Assembly: GCA_016630905.1 (NCBI GenBank)
Contig: WBMQ01000008.1
Coordinates: 248,001 to 312,000 of the forward strand
Direction of reading: 5' to 3'
DNA length: 64,000 bases
Origin: Capillidium heterosporum
Taxonomy: Eukaryota; Entomophthoromycota; Entomophthoromycetes; Entomophthorales; Capillidiaceae
In this document: one piece after another, positions 1 to 12,828 of the stretch
How the letters are laid out: every line of letters begins with the position of its first letter
Position numbering within the stretch: the stretch's first letter is position 1
The notes under the pieces: model-generated
Database searches by the model: none
Told to the model about the DNA's origin: nothing
What the model saw: only the letters and a program-made list of their open reading frames with translations
Position numbers and translations under genes: made by a program

Positions 1-3000
1 AATTCTTTAGCATTAATACTAAAGTTAGTATATAGGGAAGTCCTCTCCAAATAAAGTAAACCAACCACAAATATTCAAAAGTTAGCTTTAGGTAACTAAA
101 GTTTTCAGTATCGTTTAGCTTCTCTCTTTAGATGATAGGTGCCATGAATCCAAACATAAAAAATTTATAGAACAGATATCCAAAGACCTTACGTACAATC
201 TAGCGACTGTTTTTAAGGTATACAATGACCTATATTTCTATACAAAAGGAGTAAGAAATTGAGTAGCCAATCCTTAGTTTGATAATATTTTATACTAGCA
301 ACTATATTTATTTATTTGGATAGTACCTTTTAAAAGTAATAGTAAACTGCTCTATCATCCAAATATTTTATATGACCTCAGCACTCATTAGCAATTGCGC
401 TCTTTACTATAAATTCCAAGAAAAGTTGCACCAATTCTGTTGCTTTTAACTTTAAATTATATATGAAAAGTGAAAACTTATAAATTTGTTTGAATTGCAA
501 AAGACTAAAATTATGGTGGAAGCAGTGCAGATTCCGATTTGGCTCCTATCCGATCCAAAATGTGCTCATCAACTTAGTAGACTTTCCAACCAAGCTTAGA
601 CCACTACCTACCTATAGCTCTGACTAACTAGCTTGAAATTTTTGGGTAAAGTTTACTTTATCAAAACCTATACTACCAATCTAGAATTGGTTTATTTACC
701 CGATACAAATACTAGTAGGTATTCTACAACTATATATGGTTTAACGTATTCAAGTTTAGAAAGGCACGCGATTAATTGCCTTCCTAAAGGGGGTAGTTAC
801 CGAATTCTATAGTTTTTGGTTGGCGTAGTTGATATTACACTGGTATGCTCACCTTAGACCGGCTTCAAGACTTTACAGGCTAATCGGAAGTGACGGTAGT
901 CAACTTGTAGATGTTCTCATTGGACTTGAAAAGCTTATATCATGAAGAAAGGCTAGCCTTCACAGCTAAGCGTAAAGGTAGAATTCCCGGTACCAATTAT
1001 TGTAAAAGTGAAGTGTTCACGTTGTATTCAAGCTAATTTACCTATATGTGTACCTCAGCTCTAGAATAAACTATTTACGGGTAATAGGGTCTTCCTAAAA
1101 GTAGTAATGGCCAGAGTTTTTCAAGTTACTAATTAAGTCTATTTGAGGCTCGGAGTTTGTAAAATAAAGACTAATAATTTAATATATTGCAATTTGCAAT
1201 TACTTAATTCTAGATTACATCTATTTACTAAATTTCATTACAGATCTAATATAGTTTGCTTGGTACTATACTATACTCTTATGGGAAATTAGGTCGACTT
1301 GACTTGAATAGGAAGGTTGCAAGATGCCGTAAAGTTGAAAAATTTCGGCTATACCCTCATACGTAGCAAACTTTGCAACTGCGACGTCGCCGTCCGTTCA
1401 TGGTATGCAGCTGTTTAATTTTTGAGGTGTTGATAGATCTTTGGATCATCGGAGATAGTAAGTAAAGCTATACCCACTTCCAGTTATAAGTTAGTGCTGT
1501 ACTTCTGTAGCTCACTTTCTCATACAATACGTCAATTTGGAAAGCTCCGATTATCCAAATGACTATGCTAAACTTATATTGGGTATAGTATAGGCTGTAT
1601 TGAAAGATAAAGTTGAAGAATTCTTGATATCAAGGTTTATTCAAAAAGTAATGTTATATTACACTAACTAGAAATATATATGTATATCAATATAGTATAA
1701 GGTGACCCTAAGATATATAGTGAAAGGAGATACATTTGGTATTTTTCAATAGGTGTGATGCCTCTACAGAATTTTTTCAAGTACGACTGCTAAATGTATT
1801 AATGGATGAAATGCAGTAAAATTTTATAGTATAGAATGTATTTAATTAAGTATATAGTTATTTCCTAAGGTAAACTATTTATTGTGCATTTTGAGATGTA
1901 TCCAATATATTGAACATTTCTAGTGTCAAACTTATAGGTATATGGACTATGAAAAGCTTTACGAACTACTCGTTGGTGCTATATATGCCTGAACTATATA
2001 GTATCCTACAGAAATGTCAAATACATGTCCGAAAATATATTGAAGTTCTTATTTTATAAATTAAAGCTGCATATTTCTAATATACTTTATTGATTGCTGC
2101 GATCATAGCTTGGTTTATAGATCAAAATGATCATATGCTTGTATGTGTTTAAACTAACAGCAGTCCTTAAACTAAATTAGGACTAAATATCACTATGTAA
2201 GCATCTAAATCGCCACGAAACAGAAGTAGAGAGTTGATTCAAATATGAAACATTGACCTAGGCTACCTTCAATGTAGAGTTAAATGATATCCAGTAGATG
2301 AAAGGCTTGTCGAAAATCCGATATTACACATTCCAACAACACCTTAATACTCTATAATATAAAGACGTCTCTCCAAGGGTTAATTATTCATCTATCGCTT
2401 GATTAGGTTGTTAAACCACTATACCATCCTATTCAAAAACCAAATAATATAGGAGGATGTAGAACACTCATTATAAAAAATCTGTAAATGGGAAGCTTCG
2501 CTCGGACCCTCCAAAATTCACTACAATTTATTTTAGTCTAAATATAAAATTTTATATATTAGACTATTCTAAAAACAAACTATCCCTTTCAAAACTCAAG
2601 TATTCGTCTAGGGAATACTTCTTTATTAAATTTGCCGACAGGCCAAGAATAGATATGATGACTTGGTAACCACAACTATAACTCACATCTACGGATAAAA
2701 CTACCTCGGAGCTGAGATTTGTACCTCCATTAACTAAAACCAACTAAATACCTCTTTTGGTTGGAACTTTTTCTATATTTGCTTATTTATTAATATATTG
2801 ATTCCTGTTGGTACTATCAAGCTCCAAGTCTCTTGGACTAAGCCTCGAATATATTGAAGAATATAGCACTTTATTGATATGTATAGATAAAAAAGCGAAT
2901 TATTAATCAAGTATACTAATCGATCAATATACTTGAAATATATGTATATTCATATAACCTGATTATTTATAAAGTGCTGGATATAAACAAATATACACCA

Positions 3001-3703
3001 TAGCGTTTAACAAGCTATAGGCAAAATTACGTGAGAATGTCACTTCTAAGCACCAACATGGTGGTAGCTTTGCTTAGAAGGTCTACACCACTTTGCATTA
3101 TCAAAACTGTGCATTGCCTCCTAGCTTTCACAACAGATTTGATGTAAGATTTAGCTATACTACACCCCTCATCTTAAAATCCAATGTTTATATGACCTCC
3201 CCCTTAATCGACCGAGCCAACCGAATATTAGCAGTAAATATTGCTCAAAGGCACTACAGTTTATAGATTAAAAACCCTACTAGATTGCAATTAATTAATT
3301 ATATCTGATTCCCTAACAACTATGAAATAATGGCTGGGCTGTAGAATTTTCGTTTCAAACATCACTTCAAGCCAATTGAGTCCACCGGATCATGTGCCAC
3401 AAAATACATTTACTAGGAAGGTAAATAGTGAATAAGGCTACCAACTCGCTAAAACTGGCAAGTTCAAATCGGATTGAGGCCGAATAAAATGCTGTGCCGG
3501 CATTCAATTTGTCCTAAATAAGGTTACACGAGTAACAAATTTGGCATTCCAAATTTGGAAATTCGACGCAACTTTTATCTAAGTTATGATTTGAAAATAA
3601 AGTTATATAATTGTCAAAATCCCACCTTCGAAACCAAAAACATCAACCTAAATTTTAGTAACACCTTCCTTTACAAAGTTTAGTCGAAACACCAAGTAGG
3701 GAT
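1..3703. other. Intergenic region, no gene seen
   Basis: AT-rich DNA with stops in all frames; I see no open frame of about 60 codons or more and no tRNA-like structure. The final 200 bases would hold the promoter and 5' UTR of the gene starting at 3704. I searched the stretch just upstream of 3704 for an exon carrying a Zn2Cys6 cysteine cluster and saw none. Confidence 0.5.
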
Positions 3704-5713
3704 ATGCCAACCAAGGTTATAGAAACTGGGACAGGGGTCGAAGTCGAATTTGTTGTTATATCGGGCCCTATCAAGCCCAAGAAGCGCACTTCAGCTGGAC
3801 CAAATCTACGATCCAAGTCGGACCACATCCGCAAGCGTATCGAATTGTTGGAGAGCACCATATACCACAAGGTTGACACTTTAATCGAATTTATCAAGCA
3901 CAACTACTACAACGACGACATATCCGAGGTCGATTTCAACGATGAAAGCATCGAAGGGTTCATCGCTTATTTACTTTGGGTTAAGACTTTGGACAGCGGC
4001 TACAAGACTCTACGAAACAAGATGCGCAACGACAGCGGTGTCACCAGCAAAAGGGAGAAGAAGCTACTCTCCCAGTACGTAGATGACGACAACATCGAAG
4101 TAGAACTGTCGAAACACGCCAACAACTTGGGGACGCTGTTCAAAAGGTTCGAAACTTACTCCAGTAGCGGCAGTGAAAGCTCACCGGGATTGTACGGATC
4201 CACGACCATCGGGCCTATAATGCTAGGGGATAATCCCCTTTCATCAGTCTTGAGCAACACCATGACGATTTACCTCAACCACATGGACCGTAGTAACTTC
4301 TGGTTGAATAGGGAGGACCTTATCGACATCTTCCGTAGGCCAGTCGGTCAAGGTAGTGATCTTTTGAAGTCCTTAATCTTCGACACGGCGGCTAGCTTCT
4401 TGGCCGAAGAGTTGCAAGCCGATAGATGCTACGAATTCCAAAGCTTCATCGATCACCACAGGGAAGGCCTACCTTCCTTGGTCGTCAATGCCTACCAAGT
4501 ACCTAGTATCGAAGGAGTGACTGCCTTGACCTTTCTATGTGTTGAAGAATTCTTCAATCAAAATTTGGTCCAAGCTAAGCTGTATTTGAGTAAAGCCATT
4601 CGATTAGGAGATGCCATCCAGCTGAACCCTGACAACTTCAACTCCAGGAAACACAAATTGTGCCCCCGTATAAAAGAGTATAGAAAACGGGCTTGGGAAA
4701 CTTTGATATTTTTGCATTCGCTCATATTCGTCATGCTACCAGGACCACCTTTCATAGTCTGTAGGACTGCCCTCTCATTCTCCCATGTTAGTACAACCGA
4801 GTTCAACTTGCCAACTAAAGCACGACTATACAATAGGCAAAAGAATTTGCAACAACGAGTCAATCGCTTTCCCGTTACTTCAACCGAAAAAGTTAACCGA
4901 AGTTTAGTCTACTCGGAGAATAATGGCAACAAGCGCAACCACTCCTACTTCTATAGAGCGATGACTTTACATTTGAAGCACTACCAGTTCTCACTATACA
5001 TTCAATCATTCTACTACGCATCCCCATCATCCAATATCATCTACCGTAACTTATATCTTCCAGCTGAATCTCGCACCACCTTACTAACTGAGATCGACGG
5101 CATCATTCGAACAACTCCCCTCGCTTACCGAAAACCATTCATTATCACCAAAGACTACTCGAAACCTAGTTTTAACTTACCTAAAGATGTAGATAAGCAA
5201 AAATCCGAATGTTTAGGTTCCATTGGTTACATAACATTGCTATTGACGCAGATATACATCAACTACCCCTTACTTTGGTTCGACTCCCAACCTCTAGATC
5301 TACCCGATGGTAACTCGTGGTTAATGGCTTTGAATGCAGCAGAAAGATTAGGTGATTTCTATTTGCTGTACTTTTCGGAACGACGGAAGCAGATCGATAA
5401 CTTGGCTCCCGTGCAAACCTTTACGTTAGCTAAGCTGTTACCAGCCATCTTTACCTTTGTCAATGCGTTCAGCCATTATGAGTTGAGTTCCAATTTGGAC
5501 AAGGCACTCAAGTCAAAGCCAGAAAATGAGATCTACAAGTACTTCCAGCTGACTCAGAAGTTGATATCGGGATTGGAGGATATGGCCGATGAGATCGAGT
5601 TCAAGCATACTAGGATGGATAGTAAAGTGGCATTGGATATTCTGTACAAGGTACTTGCCAAGTTCGATATACATCAGAAGTTTCGATTTACACTTAGGGG
5701 GCTGGATAGGTAG
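3704..5713 (+). CDS. Fungal transcription-factor-like protein (middle homology region), no visible DNA-binding domain
   Basis: Single-exon 669-residue protein. Residues about 25-60 are basic, then a helix beginning near SDHIRKRIELLE resembles the linker that normally follows a fungal Zn2Cys6 cluster, but no cysteine cluster precedes it. The region around residues 215-520 looks like the fungal-specific transcription factor middle homology region: a helix running from AKLYLSKAIRLGDAIQL and a basic segment near YRKRAWETLIFLHSLIF, which matches the usual RRR.W..lf..D pattern. The start was chosen because upstream sequence has no cysteine-rich frame. The family normally binds DNA and activates transcription in the nucleus; without a DNA-binding domain this one would have to act through partners, or it could have lost that role. 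The same trait recurs in the array at 46.7-56.5 kb, although the sequences differ. Family assignment is by pattern, not by a profile search. Confidence 0.65.
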   Translation: MPTKVIETGTGVEVEFVVISGPIKPKKRTSAGPNLRSKSDHIRKRIELLESTIYHKVDTLIEFIKHNYYNDDISEVDFNDESIEGFIAYLLWVKTLDSGYKTLRNKMRNDSGVTSKREKKLLSQYVDDDNIEVELSKHANNLGTLFKRFETYSSSGSESSPGLYGSTTIGPIMLGDNPLSSVLSNTMTIYLNHMDRSNFWLNREDLIDIFRRPVGQGSDLLKSLIFDTAASFLAEELQADRCYEFQSFIDHHREGLPSLVVNAYQVPSIEGVTALTFLCVEEFFNQNLVQAKLYLSKAIRLGDAIQLNPDNFNSRKHKLCPRIKEYRKRAWETLIFLHSLIFVMLPGPPFIVCRTALSFSHVSTTEFNLPTKARLYNRQKNLQQRVNRFPVTSTEKVNRSLVYSENNGNKRNHSYFYRAMTLHLKHYQFSLYIQSFYYASPSSNIIYRNLYLPAESRTTLLTEIDGIIRTTPLAYRKPFIITKDYSKPSFNLPKDVDKQKSECLGSIGYITLLLTQIYINYPLLWFDSQPLDLPDGNSWLMALNAAERLGDFYLLYFSERRKQIDNLAPVQTFTLAKLLPAIFTFVNAFSHYELSSNLDKALKSKPENEIYKYFQLTQKLISGLEDMADEIEFKHTRMDSKVALDILYKVLAKFDIHQKFRFTLRGLDR

Positions 5714-6665
5714 TAGGTAGAAATTATATATACCCACCTTTCCTTTTAATAACTTAGTATATTCAGTACTATAGTATGTTTACGATGTTCATATATATCA
5801 TTTAAATAATAAAAGTAATTTTTCTGGAATTTAAACAGTATGTATTTGAATTTTCTATGTTTTTTTGTATAGTAGCAGCCTTAAATCATTAGACAGTTGG
5901 CTTGAAGGAAATTTGAGGAACTCATTCTCACTTTTGGGAAAAGTAGGCTGTATGTAATTGAATGTGCAGTATTCCTGATGTACCTACCAAATTAGGATAT
6001 CTCGTAGAAAGTATATGGTGTGATATCTAATGCTAGGTTTCTAAGGCCATTCCCTTTTCTTTATCCCTTATACTATCGAGTTGTCGAAACGTCAATCCTA
6101 TCTCCAAAAATCGAGTATGCCAAATTAAATCTTGAGGATTTGTTTGTGGAAAAATTCTTATTTGTTAAGTTATTCATTGTAAATTTGATAGTAGAGGAAT
6201 TAATGTATACAATAGTGTCTTTGTAGAAGAAAAATTATATACTTTATATGAAGGGACTTTAATAGCTTAAAGTTTAAGGAATTAGTTAGCTAATAAGAAA
6301 CATTCCCCAGGAGTTGACCTTCCATCAGTAAGAGGCTATACTTATTACTTGTGTCTTGAATTCGAGATCAGCCATAATTCAACTACGGATGAAAGAGGAT
6401 CCAATATCTGTAGACTAGTCGACTTTTCAGCCAAAGCAAAAAGCTAGAAGCATCATTAGACTGGTGCCAAGTTTTTGAACCTATTTTTATCTAAAGCCAT
6501 CGATTCTCAAATTGGAATGTTAAAGATGCACTGTTCATACATTTTAAATATAATCTCCGATCAAGAGTTGAAAACTAGGGAAATAGAAAATGAAACACAA
6601 ATTTCAACCAGGGTACAAAACTATAAAAGGCGTATATTTTTATTCTTCAAAAACGTCGAAAAAAT
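5714..6665. other. Intergenic region between convergent genes
   Basis: Probable 3' UTRs of the upstream plus-strand gene and of clathrin heavy chain on the minus strand. Only short, low-quality open frames are present. No other feature seen. Confidence 0.5.
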
Positions 6666-9600
6666 TTAGAACGGTAGGTTCCCTTGGGTGGCATAGGGAT
6701 TAGCTCCACTATTGAAACCTTGAGCCGAGTTGGAACGGTATCCTTGCATTGGCTGGGTATTTGGCATATTATAACCCATGCCTCCCTGCGTGATCATTAG
6801 AGGGTTGCCTAGGGCACCTGGTTGGATGATGGGGGCTGAGTTGTCAACCTTTTCCTTGATCTCCTCCTTCTTGCTACGCTCCTCATTGGCCTTCTCTAAT
6901 ACATCGACCTAATTGGAAAAGTTAAAAGTTAAAAATGTAGCTTAACTACCTTATGAGTGTACTCCCTTACGACCTGGATCATGTAGGGCATGAGGTAGTC
7001 GGACAACTTGTGACGCCAGCCTAACTCCATGGCGACATCAGGTCGGATGAGGTCGTAACAGACTACTAAAGCAGCTCCAAAGCACTCCTTCAAGCCCGAC
7101 TCGACGAAGAACTTCAGTAGATTTTCAGCGATCTCCGTCGATTTGGAGGCGTTAGCCGTGGCCATGGCGTCCTGGTACATGGCGTCCTGCTTCGAAAGTG
7201 CAATAGACTGCTCCCACCGTTTGTTTTTCTAAAAATAAAAATTAGTTTAGATAGATACAATGAACTTACGGCATAGAGGTGGGCAGCAATTCGGCGGAAC
7301 TCTAACAAATCGTGCTTCTCTAATCTCTGGGCCAGCTCAACGTTGTCAAAGTTGTCGTATAAGTCAATGGAGCTGCGCAAGCCTTCAAAGTCCTCGGCGT
7401 CGATGACCAGCTGGTTGTAGGCGTTATTGACGGCGCGGTTGTTGACCTTTTGCACTGATGTCAAGTAGGGCTGGATCAACGGGACGTGGTTGGCTTGCTG
7501 GAAAATCTGAACGACACGAGTGTGGTCGACCTTGGCACTGATGGCTGACAGTAAGTCAGTTACTAGTAAAGGCTGTTCGTCCAAGTAGAACTGGATGGCG
7601 CGATAGTAGATCTCGTGGTTGGAGACTTTGGCGATGACTTCCTTGAAGGTAGGATGGTCGAAGGCAACAGCGCTGTGTTTCATCATGGTGTTGGCGGCAT
7701 TGTCGTGCTCATCGTAGTGGGTGTATAGGAAAACCAACTCGGACCACAAGTGCGCTTCCTCGCAGGCCCGAATGGCCTTGGGGATGTTGACGCGGTTGCA
7801 GAACAACTTCAGGTGCTCCATGACTGAGTCGGGTCGATACTTGGTGTAGAGGATGGTGAGTTCGGTGAACATGCCCATGTGACTACGTTCCAGGCCAAGA
7901 CTAGCCTCCAAAAGCTCCAAGAGCTGATCGACAAACCCACGGCTCTCGTACAGCTTGATGAGGGTCTGTAACTCGTCGGCGTGAACTACCAAGTTGAGAC
8001 CACAGATCTGGGCTAAACGGAACTCGGACTGGTCGATACAAGCTTCGTGGACTTGCTTCCAGACACGGGTGTTGTTGGCCTTACGGGCACAGTCGACGGC
8101 GCTCTGGAATTCACCGAGGCGCACCAAGGTCGAGGACAAGGAGCCCCAGTTGTTGATGCTGGCGAACAGTATTTTGGCAGCCTGGAATAGTTCGGCATCA
8201 TAGCAGCGATCACCGACACTCTGAATCTGGGCCGTGTTGGGTCCGGTCAATAGATCCTCCATCTCACCTAGGCGATTGGTCTTGGCCAAAGCGAACAGCA
8301 ACTCTGAGTCGATCATGGGTTCACGGGCTTGTTGACGGGCCATGACCAAGAAGCGAACCAGGTCCTCGTAGCGCTCAGCCTGGGATGCGACGCGGATGAC
8401 TTCCATGTAGTTGGAGGGATCGTTGGCTCGAATGTAGGAGTCGATGGCGTCCTTGACTCGGATCTGGTGCAACTGGGCACGACCAAGCTTACTCCACACG
8501 TCGGGGGAGTTGATGCGTTCAGCAAACTCGTAGGCCCGATCGACGTCGTTAATGTAATCCAAAAGGACACGGACGGCATCCCCGTTGGCCCCATACTTGT
8601 TGTAAATAAAGAAGGCTTCCTCGTACAGGTGTGAAGTGACGGCGATGTTGGCAACTTCGGGGGCGTCGTAGTTGTTGAGTCGGTTGATGTAGTCCATGAC
8701 CTTGCTGGGTTCACTCTTGATAGCGGTCAAAATCATCAAATTCTGCAAATTCTTGTTGTCACTGAAGATGGTCGACTCCAAAACAACTTTTTCGAGCAAT
8801 TCCAAAAGGGCCTTCGATAGTTCAGCGGCCATGAAGGCTTTGACGGTCAATGAAACTTCTTCGGGGTTTTGGGCTTCCGAGATGGCGCTGTTGACGACCT
8901 GGTCCACCAAAGTGTCGCGGTGAATGTTGCTGGGATCCAAAACAGATGCCCATAGATCCAGATCCTGGCGGCGTACCAAGTATTTGGCCTGATGTTTGTG
9001 CATGCTGTTATCATTGGTCACTTGGATCAACTCGAGGTCACATTGGCCATGCTCGTAGGCAACGAAGGCCAAGTAGGGGTCTCGTTTCTCACAGTAACGA
9101 CCGACAACTCGAGGGTCATACAGTGGGTTGGATCTAAGGAAGTTCTCAGGGTTGTTGTTACCATCGATGTAGATCATAGCCAAGGCGTTGTATACGGCAG
9201 GGTCCTGGCTGTTCTCGTTGATCTTTACTTCGAGCCATGGACGTAACAACTTCAATCGGTTACGACGTTCCACCTCCTCAACCAACTCATCAATGGGGAA
9301 AGTACCCTGAACTGATGACAGTAGGTTTTTGATAATATTCTCGTCACAGTCTACATCCAATAAAGCACCTATCACGACGGGAGTACGACTGACATTTACC
9401 TTTTGCACGTAAATCTCAATGTACTTGTGGAAGTTGTTCTGGTACAGGTAAAGGACAAGGTCATGTACAAAGTCAAATCTATCACAGACGATAATCAGAG
9501 GCAGCAAATCAGTCAAGTTGGATTCCTTCAAGAAGTTCTTGACTTTCTCACCATCATAGTGGTTACTCTCACGACAAATACGCTCAACCTCCTTCATCTG

Positions 9601-12065
9601 CCCAGTGAAGCAGGCAGCCTGGATGTACTTGAAATGTACTTCAGGATCTTCACTAATGTTGACAATGGTACCAAGGTAGTAGTACAGGCCTTCGTAGGTT
9701 TTGAAGCTCTCGAACAGCTCTATCAACTTCTGAGGGCCAAGGATGTCCGAGTACTTGGAGGCAATTTGGATACATATCTGTAAATTCTGGCGGATGTTGT
9801 TGGTCAACATCTCACGCAGACACTCGAGAGAGTCCTCGACCGAAAGTTTACCAAAGTAGCCGACCAGGAACTCGGGGCTCAGCAAGTTAGTGTGAACGAT
9901 GGCACGCTTAATGTCGTATAGGTCGGAGTAGTGCTCTAGGGCCCGCTGCAATAGACCGGCCTTTTCACAGAGGTTGGCGACAGAGCTGCGGTCGTAGTGG
10001 CTGAACATGCTGTTACCGAGGATGGCGTCAGCAACCTGGGGAGCATTCATAAGAGTCATCTCAAGTAGACGAGTCTGTAAGTGACCTTGTTCGGGACGGT
10101 CACCTTTGAGAGCATCCAGCAAGAAAGAGGTGGCGGGCTGAACCATGTTGAACGAGGAGAACAAATCCATGACCTTTTCAATCTCGACGAGGGGACCACT
10201 TTCATCATTGACTAGTGAGGAGGCAAACTCGGCAGCCTTATCTGGAGTGGTACGAAGGAGATGCTGGAGTAGGAAGATGTAATCAGGCTGATAACCGACC
10301 TTTTTGGAGTAAAGTACGATCTTGTTGTACTCCCCAGTCTCGGCAAAGCAGGCTACAACCTTTGCAGGAACATTACCACGTAAATAAACAGAGAGAGCCA
10401 AGGTAGGTTCGAATTGCTTTACGATGTCACCCAACTCCTCACTACAGGCAATCTTGTTCTCCTTGAGCCATTTTTCGAGGAGTTGCTTACGACCCTGCTG
10501 CAAGACAGGACGGGCCAATTCGATCGACTCAAACTGGTTCAACTCACCCTTCTCCAGTAAAATACCAAAGTACTGCAGGATGGGGGAGGGCTGGCCAGGA
10601 TTAGCTGGAAGCTGTTTGAACTGCTCAATCGTGTTGGGAGTCCTCAAAATACCCTATGCTATGTTAGTAATGGACATATAGTAATACGAACGTTAGGAGA
10701 AGTGGCGGCAACTTTAGCGGCTTCGAGGTAGTTTCCGGTTGAGAAGAGCTGGTTGTACTTTTGGACATAAAGCTCGTCGGCACCGGGGAGATTACAACGG
10801 GAGGCCAGGCGTAAAGCAAGGTCGATGTTGTTGGAATTGTTAAGCACGTAGGGGACAACAGTTTGTTCATTCAAGCTAACGGAGAGTACCTGGGATCTGG
10901 TCAGACAAATTATAAAATACTTAATACCTGGCCCTTCTTGTTGACACTGATAATACCACCAAGCTCCTCAAGTTCGGTGGTGACGAAGATGGTGTCACCA
11001 GAGATACGGCCGTAGTAGATAAGATCACCAGAGGCTAGATCGTAGAGATGGACGAAACCATAGCGAGTGACCAGGTAGATAATCGACTGTTTTTCAATGA
11101 CTTGCATGGCAACCGGGAAATCGTTGGTGGCTTCAGGTGGGAAGAATAGATCAACCTGCTTCTTCTGGAACACTGGGTTGGGATCCTTATGATCGATCTC
11201 AACGATGTGGAGCTTGAAATATCATTAGCCAATTCTCAATACAAGTATATTACTTTGGCACCAGTGGCAGTACGGACAGCAAAGGTGAACAACTTGGTGT
11301 CCGAAGTAGCACCGTCCATACGGAACTCAGCAAAACTAGCAGCGTGGGCCTCAATGGGCTGGGATACGTTGCGGTTCTTGTTATATAGCTGCATAGCACC
11401 GACGACACGTCCCTCCTACAGAATGTGTTGAGCAAAATTGACAGGTTCAAAAGGTTACCACAGCCGATATGCCAATGAGCATCATCCAGTTACCCTCCTT
11501 GTTGACACGGTAGTTGATAATCTGGCATCCGTTGAGGTTGGCGTTACGGTCGAACACCTTTATAGGTGGGTTGCTACCTTCTAACGACCAGTGGTATACA
11601 GACCTTTCAGTAACCATAGCAATTGTAGTGTGGTTGACCCACTTCCAAAAGACGATATCTTCAGGCATCATATGCGATTTTATCTTGACCTTTGTCTCTA
11701 AATTGAATATCTGAAGCTGCTTACCAGCTAAATTTAGGGGTCAGAGGCTGTTTAAAAGTAAAAAGTTACCTTTCAATGCAATTATCTTTTCCTGTAGGTG
11801 CATGATAGCGGAATCAGCACTTATAGGCCGCTTGACCAGGTTGTTGACGTCAGATAGGTCAATAATGACTAGCTGATTTGCCTCATTAACCTTCTCCCGG
11901 ATACAGATGAATTTGTCAGACTCCATGGTCAAAGTATTGAACCCAATGTACTGAGGGTTGATGCCCAGAGCTTGTAGCTAGCGAACACATAATATAAGTA
12001 CCTTACCTTGTGCCAATATTTACCTGGACATGTTCTTGGAAACGGATCGGAATGTTATCTCCCAT
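6666..12065 (-). CDS. CHC1: Clathrin heavy chain
   Basis: Nine exons, spliced by hand with phase preserved: 12065-12024, 11977-11770, 11727-11459, 11415-11254, 11212-10928, 10889-10692, 10653-7270, 7228-6950, 6908-6666. They give 1689 residues, close to the 1675 of animal clathrin. The protein starts [14 protein letters not shown] and follows the N-terminal seven-blade propeller closely ([25 protein letters not shown] and [10 protein letters not shown] segments). Seven clathrin repeats follow, then the hub and trimerisation region. It forms the triskelion legs that coat endocytic and trans-Golgi vesicles. The C-terminal tail has NPLMITQ where animal clathrin has QLMLT, so the Hsc70 uncoating motif is only partly kept. 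Introns are 38-48 nt. The start codon is 241 bp from the divergent uS8m gene, so the two may share a promoter. Confidence 0.98.
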
Positions 12066-12306
12066 TTTCGAAATTACTAGTTATAAAAGTCAAACAGTAG
12101 TTTCTAAAGTGCGCTATGTGATTATTGTCAATTTATTATTGAGTCGATGGATCATTACGAAATTTCCAAGCGACAATAAGCTACATTTGACCTTTAAACA
12201 GCTGATTGGCTAACTTTGTCCCAATTTTCCCATTTCCACTTTTGTCTTACAAAGCATCGATTGGCTCTTCACTTTTCGAACTTCAAAATTTTCTAGCGAT
12301 TTCAAG
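12066..12306. promoter_or_regulatory. Bidirectional promoter region, clathrin / uS8m
   Basis: The 241 bp between the two divergent start codons. Two ATTGG pentamers (inverted CCAAT) lie at 12205-12209 and 12260-12264, which would fit a CCAAT-binding (HAP-type) complex. This role is inferred from motif and position only. Confidence 0.4.
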
Positions 12307-12828
12307 ATGGGTATACTGGGACGGAAGCATATGGTGATGCCTATTGTCGAAGGCTTAGCCCGCAAGAGTAAACTACCAAGTGTACACGACCTATGTTCCA
12401 GAATTCAGAATGGGTACCGCGCCAACCTCAAATACATCCAGGTACCCGAAACCAAGATGAATTTGGCAGTTAGTCAAGTTATGTACCAACAAGGTTTTTT
12501 GTCTTCGATAGCTCGTGGAGACCATTTAGGTATCGACTACACCCCGACTACTCCCGAAAACATAGCTACCCGTAGATACTGGCTCAGCCTCAAATACTAT
12601 GATAACAAGCCAGTACTAGCTCAGTTCAAGCCGGTCAGCAAACCTTCGCGTAAGGTCCACGCCACAGTCGAAGAACTGGATAGAATTATTTCTGGTTTAA
12701 GAGTCGGACTATTGGCTCCACTACAGCCCGGTGAGATTGTAATTGTAAACACTGAGAAAGGAGTTTTAGAGATCCACGATGCCGTTGCTTTACGGTTGGG
12801 TGGGCAAGTACTATGCCGCGCCCACTAA
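12307..12828 (+). CDS. MRPS8: Mitochondrial small-subunit ribosomal protein uS8m
   Basis: Single-exon, 173 residues. The N-terminus contains VHDLCSRIQNGYRANLKYIQVP and then a segment ending in VMYQQGFLSSIARG, which matches the first fold of uS8 (the LSRIRNA...L....GFI pattern). The C-terminal half ends in IVNTEKGVLEIHDAVALRLGGQVLC, the equivalent of the bacterial ST..G.m....A...giGGe.lc pattern. Its length and divergence from cytosolic S15A/uS8 fit the mitochondrial version that binds the central domain of mitochondrial small-subunit rRNA. It is transcribed away from clathrin heavy chain. No intron is needed. Confidence 0.85.
   Translation: MGILGRKHMVMPIVEGLARKSKLPSVHDLCSRIQNGYRANLKYIQVPETKMNLAVSQVMYQQGFLSSIARGDHLGIDYTPTTPENIATRRYWLSLKYYDNKPVLAQFKPVSKPSRKVHATVEELDRIISGLRVGLLAPLQPGEIVIVNTEKGVLEIHDAVALRLGGQVLCRAH

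Noticed and set aside
8313..8714. Several long frames inside clathrin heavy chain
   Set aside because: They are out-of-frame or antisense shadows of the clathrin coding exon.
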